Translations under genes and position numbers: made by a program
The notes under the pieces: model-generated
What the model was told of the DNA's origin: nothing
What the model saw: the letters and a program-made list of their open reading frames with translations, nothing else
The model's database searches: none
Source of the DNA: Verpa conica
Taxonomy: Eukaryota > Ascomycota > Pezizomycetes > Pezizales > Morchellaceae
Assembly (NCBI GenBank): GCA_033030425.1
Contig: JAUFSD010000014.1
Coordinates: 372,001-436,000 of the forward strand
Direction: 5' to 3'
DNA length: 64,000 bases
In this document: positions 11,363 to 22,112 of the stretch, piece after piece
How positions within the stretch are numbered: position 1 is the stretch's first letter
Layout: each line of letters starts with the position of its first letter

Positions 11363-12577
11363 TCATCATTTTACTTTTTGGATGGCTGGGGTTGGTGGTG
11401 GTGGTGAGGGGTGGTGGTGAGGTGATGGTGAGGAGGGGGACGGTATTCTGTGTGGTAGCGGTTGGGAGGTCTTATTTCGGGGGTTTCAGGGTTGTGATAG
11501 ATCTTAATCGTTGCCGTTAGAGGGCCGTTGCTTCCTTCTACTAATGGAACTTAGTTGTAGAAATCACTACTGTGGTAGAACGATACATACATGTATGACG
11601 CTGGTCTTGGCGGTGGACCTCCAAATATATTTCTGCATCTTGCTATGTTTACGGATTAGGATTATTTGGATGGAGGATTTGATTTGAGTTTGATGTTCTA
11701 AGTTTTCTATATTTTGTATCGGAAATTTGTTTAAAGTCGATGAAGATTAATGAGGGGAGTATGTGGTCTGTACTTATATGTATTTATGTAGTGATGGGAA
11801 GCCCCACTTAAGGGATAATTAGCCAATGTTATTTCTATCTAATAACTTTAACTAGTATTTCTAGTGTAGTGTATTCATATCATCTAACTTAACTAGTTTT
11901 TATCTTCAAGTTTCATACCTGGGTGGTAAGGATATTTTTCTCAATGGAATATTACTCGAGCAGTATATAGGTTCTACTCCTCTAGCTTTTCATAACTAAC
12001 GAAACTTGATACAACGATGATAATAATTTTTTCATTTTTTGACTAAAGAGATATGTACTCCTTAGGGAAAAATAGATAAGCCTACACACAAGAAATCAAA
12101 TAATAAAAAACTCCTTACACAATGCTAATTAGCTTTGTGAGACAGAAAAATTTAATCGTTGTACCGATCATTACACCATAGCCACTCCCACTCCTTCCAC
12201 AATGCGTGGCGAGGAGGAAAATTCGGGTTAGTGTGGTTTGACATAAAACCCTGCGATAAAACAAGATGATGAAAGAAAACTATAAGGAGAGGAGAGGTAG
12301 AACATAAGGGATAGGTTGTTAGTAGGAAGAAGATAGAAAGTAAAAAAGCTGTAGGCGTCGGTCTTAAGCATAGACAAGAATGAAATAACGTTTGAGAGTT
12401 AACACGTAAGAAAAGAGGGAAATGAAGGGAGGATATAAAAATCCGTAAGGAATCTAACTCCTTGGCTGACATAGAAAAAGAATAGCAATGCAGGCGGATT
12501 ACCCCTCCACGAAGTGTATACAACCACTAGTACTGCCCTGAGCATTTGTATCCCCTTAAATATTTACTTAAGAACAC
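11363..12577. other. Intergenic, nothing recognised
   Basis: About 1.2 kb, A/T-rich, with a G-rich GTGGTG stretch near 11395-11430. It contains the 3' trailer of the Ase1 gene at its right end. No gene or RNA recognised. Confidence 0.55.
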
Positions 12578-15128
12578 CTAAAAGCACTCGTCATCATCAT
12601 TCCACTCATCTTCGTTTCTCACCATAACAATTCCTCCGCCACCCTTTCCACCTTTCGTCTCTCCATTATACTCATCATAACCACCAATCTTATTCCTATA
12701 ATAAGCCTCTCTTGGGTCTATTCTTTCCTCATCCAAATCTCCAAACTCACTATCAGCACCAAAAGTCTCCCAGTTCTCGCTGCCGCTTCCACTTGTCAAA
12801 GTTGCAGAGGAGGTCATGGAGAGCTTTCGACTCGCTATAGATGAATTTGTAGAGTCTTCTGAAACCTCTCTCTGCGAGTTGTAACTGGTGCTTTGATGGG
12901 ATTGGTCGTATTGACGTTTCTGGCGGGGGACCATTTGTCTATCCTCATCATTTTCATAATTGCGCTCCTCTGGGGATACCGAGCGGATACTAATTTCGCT
13001 CGTAGCACGCTCCCTCCCCATAGGTTTAGATAGCGATGAATGAGAGAGTGGTTGCATTTTCGGGGGACCCATAATGTTTGATAGAGGAGCTGTTTTACGC
13101 TTGCTGCTAGAGAATCGACCGATAGTTTGGGTCCCATCTTTTATACACTGACTTCTTTCTGGTAATTTACCCTCTATTAAGGACGACTTTGATGGCGACC
13201 TATTTATATTGCTAACATTAGTCGTACCGACACTGTTTGGAAGACCCATACGGTTCCCAGGGCCAGGAGTCTTTGCGCCTGATCTGTGGAGCGCAATGTT
13301 TTCTCTTGACGATGCCATTACTAAGCTTCGACCTCCAGATCTACCAATAGTGGAGCTTAGGCTATTGCTGTGGGTTAGGGTGGTACGATCTGTAGGAGTT
13401 TTAGATCTTAGAGGCTGTGCACTTGGGGTTTTCGGTCTAGCGGTTGGTGTCGCTGACGGCTTCCCAGAAGTGGTAAGTCTCGAAATAGTACGAGGGGTTG
13501 TCCCCGCTGTATTAGATCTCACTCTTCCAGGAGTTTGTGCAGGTGTTCTACTACCAGCTCGTGACCGAGACACGGTACTCATTAAAGTTTGAAGGTAATC
13601 CTCGCCCTTGACCAAAAGTGGCTCGCCGTACTCATCTTCCCATTTCTCGAGCTCTCTTTTTAACTCTATTTCGACTTTAGGGAGATCTTTGGAAATTCGT
13701 TTTCGCATCTTTTCCTCGCGGAGAAGCCGAGTTGGATCACGGTTTCCTCCTCCACCACGAGAAATGAGGCGAGATGAATCATTAGCAGAAGCAGCAAGAG
13801 CCTCTTGGTCGCTAATGAGGGAGCGGTGCCTATCAATAAGAGAGATAATAGGGGCACGCTCGCTGAGGAGATCTTGCAAGCGTTGAATTTCAATTTCGTG
13901 AGCCGAGAGAAGAGCATCAGACATCATATCTGAGTGAGCAGGTGAGAAGTACGATATCTCCTCCTCCGAGAAGTAAAGTTTCTCCCACAATTCCGAAAGG
14001 ATTTCTCGAGCATCACTGACCCACACATGAAGGCTCTCCTGCTTTAGCTCTAGCAACTTGTCGAGCTCTTTCTCTAGCTATAGCCCGTATCTGTAAGTAA
14101 TTATACACCTATAAAGACAATTATCTTAGTGGTACTTACCTCACGAATTGTCTTTAGATCACATCCCCTGTGCTGAGCTAGGAAGGCTTTCTGTTCTTGC
14201 GGCTCGACCTTAAGCTTCTGCCACAGTTCACCAATCTCAATCTTGAGGTCTTCGACCTCTGCACTCCTCTTCTCTTTCTCACCCAGTAGTTTATCCTTCT
14301 TTGCTTTCAATTTGTCTATATCCTCTTTTAACAACCCTAGCCGTTCTGGTTGGGTTGTTCCGAACTCTACGATATTTCTATCAATCTGAGCTTTGGGAAT
14401 CCCTAATTCGTTATATAGGTTGATTATCTCTTTCGAAATAGACTGGACCATAGTGGCACGTTGTGTAAACTCATGGTAAATACGACCAAATTCTGCTTCA
14501 AGACGTTCATGGTAAGATAGGGAAAGGTCGAGCGAAGTAATGGTTGCGGGATCATCTGTCGCTGGTGGTAGTGTAATTTGGATTATTGAAGGCTCGAGCC
14601 TTGAGGCATATTGCTCAAGTGCTTGCGCCAATTCTATTTTAAGGTTAGCGCCATGTGGAATAGGTTTACAAGATGAAAAAACGCACTCCTAATAGAATCA
14701 TATCTCTCAGAGTGTCGTTTCTTCACATTTTCATGTTTCTCTTTCAGTCCTCGTAGACATTTCAATAGCGGGGCAGTGACCCGATCTTCATTAGAATTCT
14801 TACGGCCGTTTTTATTATCATCAAGTGATTGTTCCATCTGTCTTATCGAAGTAATAAGCTTGCGACATTCTTCCTTTAGGTGGTCCTTTTCTCTATTGGG
14901 TCATTAGCCGTTGTGGTCGACCAATCAACTTGGGAAAGCGGGGTGAACGGACTCCGCGACTAAGTCCAACTGCTTTTGGAGTACAGCATTCAATGCGGAA
15001 TAGACGCTTGCCTCGCGCCCATCACGGGCCGAAGCGGAAAGGCCGATCTCATCAAACAAGCCATGTAGATTACCGACGGCTTTCATAAGCTCACCCTGCA
15101 TTGAGTTATAGTTCTTAGGAGCATCCAT
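12578..15128 (-). CDS. ase1: Ase1/PRC1/MAP65 family microtubule-bundling protein
   Basis: Four exons on the minus strand: 15128-14953, 14892-14687, 14633-14140 and 14077-12578, giving 791 residues. All phases close, with GTCCGT, GTGCGT and GTAAGT donors and introns of 60, 53 and 62 nt. The N-terminal half is a long coiled coil with the MAP65 pattern: an early DEIGLSASARDGREASVY segment, LKEECRKLITSI, a conserved ELGIPKAQID-like segment near residue 215, and the conserved helical LWEKLYFSEEEISYF (about residue 320). This spectrin-like part crosslinks antiparallel microtubules in the spindle midzone. The C-terminal third is Ser/Thr/Pro/Arg-rich with many SP/TP sites, typical of the disordered microtubule-binding and CDK-regulated tail. 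Length fits fungal Ase1 (about 730-890). It is divergent from the CSN5 gene. Confidence 0.92.
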
Positions 15129-15766
15129 TGTGTCGTTCGTTCGTATAGTCTTTCAATTAAGCAAGGAGATGAAGCGAAAGTAATCTGTTGGGAGGGGGGA
15201 ATGTGATGAGTCAAGTGGGGTGCAGATCGATTGTCTTGAATTCGACGGTTATAAGCGGCGTTGAGCGCGTGATATGTATGAAAGCTATAACGAGTATGTA
15301 AAGAGTGAAAGGAAGGAGAAACAAACTGTCGTGCTAGTCAAGCCTGTGGAGGATCAAGCGCCAATTTTAGACAAGAGACAGACAAGAAAGACGTAGTAAT
15401 AGCGAGAGAATAAAGAGGAGGGAGTTGGTTTAGTGTGTGGGGGGGGGAGGCCAATATAAGACTGCTACCTCAGTTGGGGGAGATATTCGTGGAACACTGC
15501 GGGCTGTGGTTAAAACGGGGGAAATTGAATGTTTGGCTATGTTTTGACGCAGGTGACGTCGAGTTGCCACAGAAACCACCTATCATGGCGGTCGCAGCCT
15601 GAACCTATCGTAGCCCAGCTTGGTGTAGATCATCCATCACCAACGACAACTGCATTGTCAGCCTTCTTGTTCCAACAACAGCTCCCCTCATCTTGTGTGG
15701 TGCGTGTGTGTGCTTGTGAATCAACCTTGGAGCTATCAGTCAATAAACACATCTCCAGTTTCCATC
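15129..15766. promoter_or_regulatory. Shared promoter region of Ase1 and CSN5 genes
   Basis: A 638-bp divergent intergenic segment. It contains a G-run at 15440-15450 and leader sequences on both sides. No specific factor site was identified. Confidence 0.5.
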
Positions 15767-17091
15767 ATGGAGGCTTCAGCGAGGAAACAGTTTGGTTTGT
15801 CACTTGCCCCACTTTGTATGATTCGTCGGGTCAAAGCTAACTGCCTGGCTAGAGTTCGAAAACAACGTCGTTCTCGTAGACCCTACAAAGGACGGTATCT
15901 ACACATATGATGCGTCCGAACAAAAGTATTCATCTTCCTCTTGCTCTGGTGAAATCACCCGACTAATAATTATGCCCAGAGCACTTAACGAGAAGCGACC
16001 TTGGAAGGAAAATGTCAACTACTTCAAACGGGTCCGTATATCAGCCGTAGCTCTCCTAAAGATGGTTATGCACGCTCGCTCCGGTGGTTCCCTCGAAATC
16101 ATGGGTCTAATGGTATTCACCCTCCCAGTCTTCCATCAGTGACCCATCTTAATTTTAGTCATCAATAATTAACAATTCCCCCACAACAGCAAGGGAAGAT
16201 CGCCCACGAAACTTTCATAGTAATGGACGCTTTCCCCCTCCCTGTAGAAGGTACCGAAACTCGTGTCAACGCTCATGACCAGGCCTACGAATATATGGGT
16301 GCTTTTGATACCTCAGAGAAAGCTGTCGGTCGTGCAGAGAACGTAGTCGGTTGGTATCACTCTCATCCTGGCTATGGATGCTGGCTCTCGGGCATCGATG
16401 TGAACACACAGATGAATCAGCAGCAATTCCTGGACCCATTCCTTGCTGTTGTTATCGACCCTGATAGGACCATCTCTGCTGGAAAAGTCGACGTGGGCGC
16501 TTTCAGGACTTATCCGGAGGGACACAAGGCGAAGGGTGGCGATGATGATGGAGAGTATCAGACTATCCCGTTAAGTAAAATCGAGGATTTCGGTGCACAC
16601 AGTAGCCAGTAAGTTTTTCTAATCTACTATCTGCCACCGTACTCTGAAAAATTTCCTATCCTTTATCTACCTAATAAACCCTAACACCTACCGCCCACTA
16701 CAGATACTACTCTCTAGAGATTTCACACTTTAAGTCCTCTCTCGATGCTCACCTCCTCGACCTCCTCTGGAACAAGTACTGGGTTTCAACCCTCTCTCAG
16801 TCTCCTCTCTTTACAAACCGTGACTACTCCACGAAACAGATGCTTGACCTATCCCAAAAGATCTACAAAACAGAGGTCACAGTCCTTGCCGGTCCCGGGA
16901 AGGCAACCCGCTCCTCACTGCTACCTGCTAGTTCTGGTGGTGGGAAATCGAGCGCTATGGAGGGGCACCTTGATAAAGTTGTCAAAGACTCTAACAAGAT
17001 TGCTAGTGAGGAGATTGCGGGATTATTTTCGAGTGTAGTGAAAGATAGAATCTTTGGGGGAGTTAAGATTGAGACTCCTGCGAAACCTTAG
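15767..17091 (+). CDS. csn5: COP9 signalosome subunit 5 (JAMM deneddylase)
   Basis: Four exons, 15767-15794, 15853-16112, 16190-16608 and 16704-17091, give 364 residues. The first exon is only 28 nt and carries the typical start [10 protein letters not shown]. The product is the catalytic subunit of the COP9 signalosome, a zinc metalloprotease that removes Nedd8/Rub1 from cullins and so resets SCF ubiquitin ligases. The MPN+/JAMM site is intact: Glu91 in LEIMGLM and [14 protein letters not shown] with His153, His155 and Asp166. The C-terminal part ([16 protein letters not shown] and the helices after it) is the usual CSN5 extension. Length is close to the family norm of about 335-360. Divergent from Ase1; convergent with uracil phosphoribosyltransferase. 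Confidence 0.96.
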
Positions 17092-17682
17092 GCTGGGGAA
17101 GAGCGTGGGATGGCTGGCGTTAGGGCTTTTTTAAAATCTGAAATCTTATCTTGATTTTACGTAGAAATTATACTTATCATGAAAGACTTCTAGGCTAAGA
17201 AACACGAATGCGAGTGATGGCACGTGATTTCAGCTAGCTTTTGCACTCCCCGGTTTTGTGCTCGGTTACATGGTGATCCTTGGTAAGGTTGTGTTTTGGA
17301 TTGATTACGCGCATAAATACAGCCCCGAAATAGATTCTAAGGCCGGATCAATCTTGGTAGACAGATTGAGTGCACTGTTCAGCTGGTGGTTGATGTGTAA
17401 CATCGCTTGTATGCGTGTTTTGTTTGTGGTATACGGTTGTGTTCACGGACCCTCACTCGCGGTCCGAGGCGTGGAGAAATTGCGACAGGATCTCACATCG
17501 TAGGACTGAGACTGGGGGAGATCACCGAGACATTATATTTCATTTTTTGACATTTACAAAGCCACTAGTGTTCAATATAGAAAGTGAGAACACCAAGCCC
17601 CTTTCCTCTCCCGGCGCGGGAATTGATATGGTATATATATATAAAATGAATGGTGCGTTAAGGAACATTTGTTTGCTAGAGT
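17092..17682. other. Convergent 3' intergenic region
   Basis: About 590 bp between the stops of CSN5 and the uracil phosphoribosyltransferase gene, with TATATATA at 17632-17642. Presumed to hold both 3' trailers; nothing else seen. Confidence 0.55.
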
Positions 17683-18574
17683 TTATTTGCCGATAGTGAG
17701 GAAGAGACGGTCTCCGATATCTCCGATACTATTAAGGGTGATTAGTATAGGGAGGCAAATATAGGGAAAATGGGAGGAGACGTACCCAGGCATAATCATG
17801 CCATGTTCGAGAGAAGCGTCGATGGCGCCGATAACAATCTCGACATCCTCACCACCACCTTCAGTGGCTGCACGTTGGACACCTTCAATATAGCCGAGGA
17901 CGGATACAATTAGGATCTTGGGGGTATTAGTTTTTTATATCTTAAAATATATAGTATAGTTGAGTTCCGTGGAGTACCTTCTTGACGCCCCACTCCCTCA
18001 AGGTCTGGATAGCAGCTTCAGCAGTGCCTCCAGTGGCAATGACAGGATCGAGGATAATTGCAATGTCACAGGGTGCTGTGTTTTTGCCGCTGGTAGGCTT
18101 GACACGGGTCGGGAGGTTATTGTAGTATTCAACTGGCTGGAGGGTAGTCTTTTCGCGGAAGAGACCGAGGTGATGAACGGGAACTGGGACGGGTAAGAGT
18201 GTCTCAAATGCTATCCGGTAAATTAATAAGTAATAATTCACAAAAATAAAGCGAAGCATTGAAACAAAACAAAAGGTGGGGAACTAACCTTCAAGCATCC
18301 CTAACCCACTCCTTAAAACAGGTACAAGGGTCATACTCTTCGGCGTAACCTTCTGCACCTCGAAACTAGCACCCATGGGTGTTACATCAGTTTCACCACT
18401 GCCCTCAACTGTCAACACTCTTGCCAATGCTTCCGCACCAAGGAGGAGTGAAATCTCGTGGACGAGGGCTTTGGTTTCTTTGGGTGTTGTTGATGCACTT
18501 CGGAGTTGCGAGAGTTTTGCGAGGAGGCAGGGGTGCGTGGAGATGTGCACATTGCTTGGGAGTGAGGATGCCAT
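17683..18574 (-). CDS. fur1: Uracil phosphoribosyltransferase
   Basis: Four exons, 18574-18289, 18210-17978, 17916-17786 and 17728-17683, give 231 residues (yeast Fur1 has 216). The enzyme makes UMP from uracil and PRPP in pyrimidine salvage, in the cytosol. Visible signatures: [11 protein letters not shown], the [19 protein letters not shown] segment, the PRPP-binding loop [14 protein letters not shown], and the C-terminal uracil-binding end [10 protein letters not shown]. The last exon is only 46 nt and is needed to complete that end; a GTACGT donor and AATAG acceptor support it. The start is the first ATG in frame (MASSLPSN). Divergent from the fluoride exporter gene. Confidence 0.94.
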
Positions 18575-19019
18575 GATTTCTTTGTTTACTTGTGTACTGG
18601 GATGCAATTGATGGTGATGCTGGGAGGGAATAGTAGAGATGGAAGTGAGGGGGGGAAGATGTGAAGTTGAGGTGTTCTAAGTATCTGCAGCTCTATGGTC
18701 ACCTGGGTCCTGTTGGTGTCTCTCTCTCTTTGTTGGCTGCCCCTCCACTCCAACGGGAGGACCCGACCGCGAGGAGCTCCCCTTATCGGGTGTCTCCCTC
18801 ACCATTGGTTCGCTTGACATCATGGAGGAAATATATAGATATCTTATCCCGATAAAAGAATCCGATAAACATTTCCCCTCATGTATCTAGATATCTCGGA
18901 TGTTCGGCTCTGGGTGTCTTTGGCGTAGCTGCAGGCTCATAGATTCATCTTCTCCCCTGCAACTGCCAATGCGACCACCCTAAGTAGCTCAATTGGGTCT
19001 CCAAGAGGTATTAAACACC
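18575..19019. promoter_or_regulatory. Shared promoter region of fur1 and FEX genes
   Basis: A 445-bp divergent spacer between two start codons, containing pyrimidine-rich CTCTCTCTTTG near 18721. No factor site can be named with confidence. Confidence 0.5.
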
Positions 19020-20345
19020 ATGTCCTACCCTGAGACTATAACAAACCTCACTACTGGCCAAGACAAACCCTCTGCCCCCGCGCAGTACGTAGGATCACGT
19101 GCTTCCACACACCTTGAGGATGTCATCCCCCACCAAACGCGCTCTTCGGCCTCCACCGGACAAAATACAGCACCAGTTTTGCAGCGTGAGGAACAGGAGG
19201 TAGAAGGTCCTCGCACAACTATAACAGTAGGGCAAGAATCAGGCGTGACGCTACCTGAAAAGAAGGAATCTCAATTCCTACAACTCCTCCACACAACATG
19301 CTGGTGCACCTTCTTCTCCATATTCGGCACACTAGCTCGACTTGGTTTGAGTGGGCTTACAACATACCCCGGGAGTCCAATTGGAGGGGTAATATGGGCG
19401 AATTTCGTCGGGTGTGTAGTTATGGGGTTCTTGGTTGAGGATCTTCGACTCTTCGCCTTGCGGCCACCTCGGGGCTCATCTTCACCTTATGGTAAAGACG
19501 AAGCCTCACCAGCCTCAAAACCTAAATCAGCACTCCCGCTTTATCTCGGCCTCACTACGGGGTTCTGCGGGAGTTTTACAAGCTTCTCGAGCTTCCTGTT
19601 GGCTGTTTTCGAGAACTTGTCAAATACATTACCCGCGTATGAAGGGCGACCAACGAAAGGGTACAACCTACTTGCGGCACTGGCATATTTAATTACTACA
19701 TTATCACTCTCCTTCTCTGGCCTCCAGCTCGGTGCACAGATTGCAAAATTCTCTCAGCCGTTTCTTCCTTCATTCTCCTTCCGTGCCTCCACTGTACTCG
19801 ACTGGTGTTCAATCCCTCTAGCTGTCGGGAGCTGGGTTGGTGCGGTCTTGATGTGCGTGTATATACCTGCATGGAGAGAAGAGGCACTATATGCATGTGT
19901 ATTTGCGCCACTGGGTGTTTATGTTCGGTTCTGGGTGGGGAGGTGGGGGAATCCATTGGTGAGGACATTCCCAGTGGGGACGTTTATGGTAAATGTTGTT
20001 GGCACGGGGGTGTTGGCAGGGGTAATGGTTGGAAGGTATAGAGGGAGTGGAGAAGGTTGTGGGGTGGTAAGAGGTGTCGGGGACGGGTTTTGTGGGTGTT
20101 TAACTACGGTGTCTACATTTGTCGTGGAGGTTAGAGCCTTAAAGGCTAGGCATGGGTATGTGTATGCTGGGGTGAGTGTTATGGTTGGGATGTGTTTGAT
20201 GGTTTTGGTGTTGGGGAGCTATGTAAGTCTTTCTCTCTTTGAAACCTTTACTCATTTCAGTTTCATTAACTAACAGTTTCGAGCGAATAGACTTGGACCC
20301 ACGACGTTAATGTTACAAGGTGTTGATGAGTTAGAGAACTTATAG
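19020..20345 (+). CDS. fex1: Fluoride export protein (FEX, two fused CrcB domains)
   Basis: Exons 19020-20222 and probably 20277-20345, giving about 423 residues. The start ATG has a strong context (CACCATGTC). FEX proteins are plasma-membrane channels that expel fluoride. After a polar N-terminus of about 85 residues come two CrcB repeats joined by a linker helix. Repeat 1 has GGVIWANFVGC and TTGFCGSFTSFSSF; repeat 2 has VGTFMVNVVGTGV and GFCGCLTTVSTF, the paired Asn, Phe and Thr/Ser positions that line the two pores. Roughly nine hydrophobic segments are visible. The 3' end is less certain: the intron starting GTAAGT at 20223 can end at 20276 (model used) or at 20260, which would stop three codons later. 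Both leave the pore intact. Confidence 0.93.
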
Positions 20346-22112
20346 AAGAGTAATTTTGTATAGTATATTAGAAAAGGTTATTTTGAGCTATATATATAGA
20401 CCTATTTAGGAAAGTAATTAGAGATAATTTCAGCTGCTGAGCTTATAAGCAAAACTCTCTGACTGGTCGCGCTATCAGTTTGGTTATAGCTGGTAGCATA
20501 ATTTCTTATCAGATATCCGTGCCATTGTAAATATACTTTAGTATGAATAGTCTATTGCAAGGGGTAGATATGCTGCGCACAATTGACTTAGTACGAGAAA
20601 TACGATGCGGGGAAAAGATTCATATTTTTATGGCCAGGAGATTTTACACCCCTAACGAGGTAAAAGTGGAGGGTCTTGCTTGATCCGTGCTCGCATATAT
20701 AACCTAATTGTGTGATGTCCTATGACCTAATTAACCTAGAAACTGAATAGAGACTACGTAATTGTGTGTGTAGAGCAGTACAGCACAAAGATTTTGAATA
20801 TAATATAGATTAATGTTACATGTAGGGAAAGGGCGTTCAGGGTATGTCTACTCCTGTTGGGTGCTTGCTAGAAAGGTATCGTATATATATAATGACTTTA
20901 TTCTCCATGGGGATCCATGGGGATCTCTTACTAGCTAGAGTATTGTACTTATTTAAGAAGCTTCTTTCAGCGCAAAGGTACTAACTTATATGGCGCGAGT
21001 AATGGTTCATGCTAAGAGAATGGAGTCCCCTAACCCTTAATTCATGCCTATTATGACATAATAAACTTTTTACATAAACCTCTATGGGGCCTCTTCGCTA
21101 GGTCTCGGTATTTGTAAGCAGAGGGGGAGCGTTTGGTTAGAGGTTAGTCACTGTTAGAGTCGTAGGAATTGTATCTGTTACTCTGAGACTGGCGGGGGAT
21201 TTCTGTAGCTTTCTTATAAATTATGATTATGAGAATATGACTTTCTGGTCCGACCTGTTGATTATTTGGGAGAATACTAACAGGAATGGGTGTAGGCGAT
21301 TTGGCTTAGTCTAAGTATATAAGGTATCTGGTTCATTACCGGGGTAAGGTTCGGGAGCGGGTTTCGTGAATTTGACGGGATGTGAGGGATACTCAGGGTA
21401 GAAAGCGTAGGGTACATGCCACGATGCACAAGTTTACTAACAGGAGTGTACTTATAGACTTGAACCCGTGGCGAATAAAGGGAGAAGTTACAGTGGCTGC
21501 CAACGGTTCGAAGGGTCGTGAAGGGCAACGGGTTAAAATATGGTTGCCCTTCACGACCTCAAAGTATACACATACGTTGCTCTTTACTACCGCCATGTAC
21601 TCATACGTGTTGTCATAGCTCAGGGTTAATTCTGCCTAGATGTTCCGGGAGGCCCCTGCAGCTTCACAGCTGAGGCTTAGTAGGCGGCACTCCCCTGCCC
21701 AAGTACTCTCCGGGCTCACAAATGGGGCAGGGCAGCGCGTTGTCATTTGCAGATCTGTTGTTGTTCCTGCAAGGATGCCCCGTTGCCATGGGAGCTTGCC
21801 GCGCTGCCAGGGCGCGTAAAGTGGCCTCTATTGGTATGGCCGTTGCCCCTGGATACCACAGTGTTTACGTCTTGGCACACTGCGGGTGCTTCAACCACCA
21901 TGGAAACCTGCTACATAAGCTCCACCACCGGACGACAAAGTGACATCTTTCTTTCCATTCCACCACAAACTACATTCCATTCTCAAATACTCATTCCTGA
22001 ACTTATCATAAAGAGTTACCTATCGTGTTTGTCTTCTTTTGACACAATTACCCTATCGTCTTATACATATATTTCTATATCAAAAAAGCCCTATTGCTCT
22101 ATCAATATAAAA
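20346..22112. other. Intergenic region upstream of Cdc20
   Basis: About 1.8 kb, A/T-rich on the left. Contains a tandem 10-bp duplication (CCATGGGGAT twice) at 20905-20924 and a perfect 16-bp inverted repeat at 21514-21558. The last 400 bp should hold the Cdc20 promoter and leader. No gene recognised. Confidence 0.55.
21514..21558. repeat. Perfect 16-bp inverted repeat (hairpin)
   Basis: GGTCGTGAAGGGCAAC at 21514-21529 is the exact reverse complement of 21543-21558, with a 13-nt loop. About 550 bp upstream of the Cdc20 start. Confidence 0.8.

Noticed and set aside
12152..12523. 123-codon open frame downstream of Ase1
   Set aside because: Lies in the A/T-rich trailer on the same strand, starts without support and shows no domain pattern.
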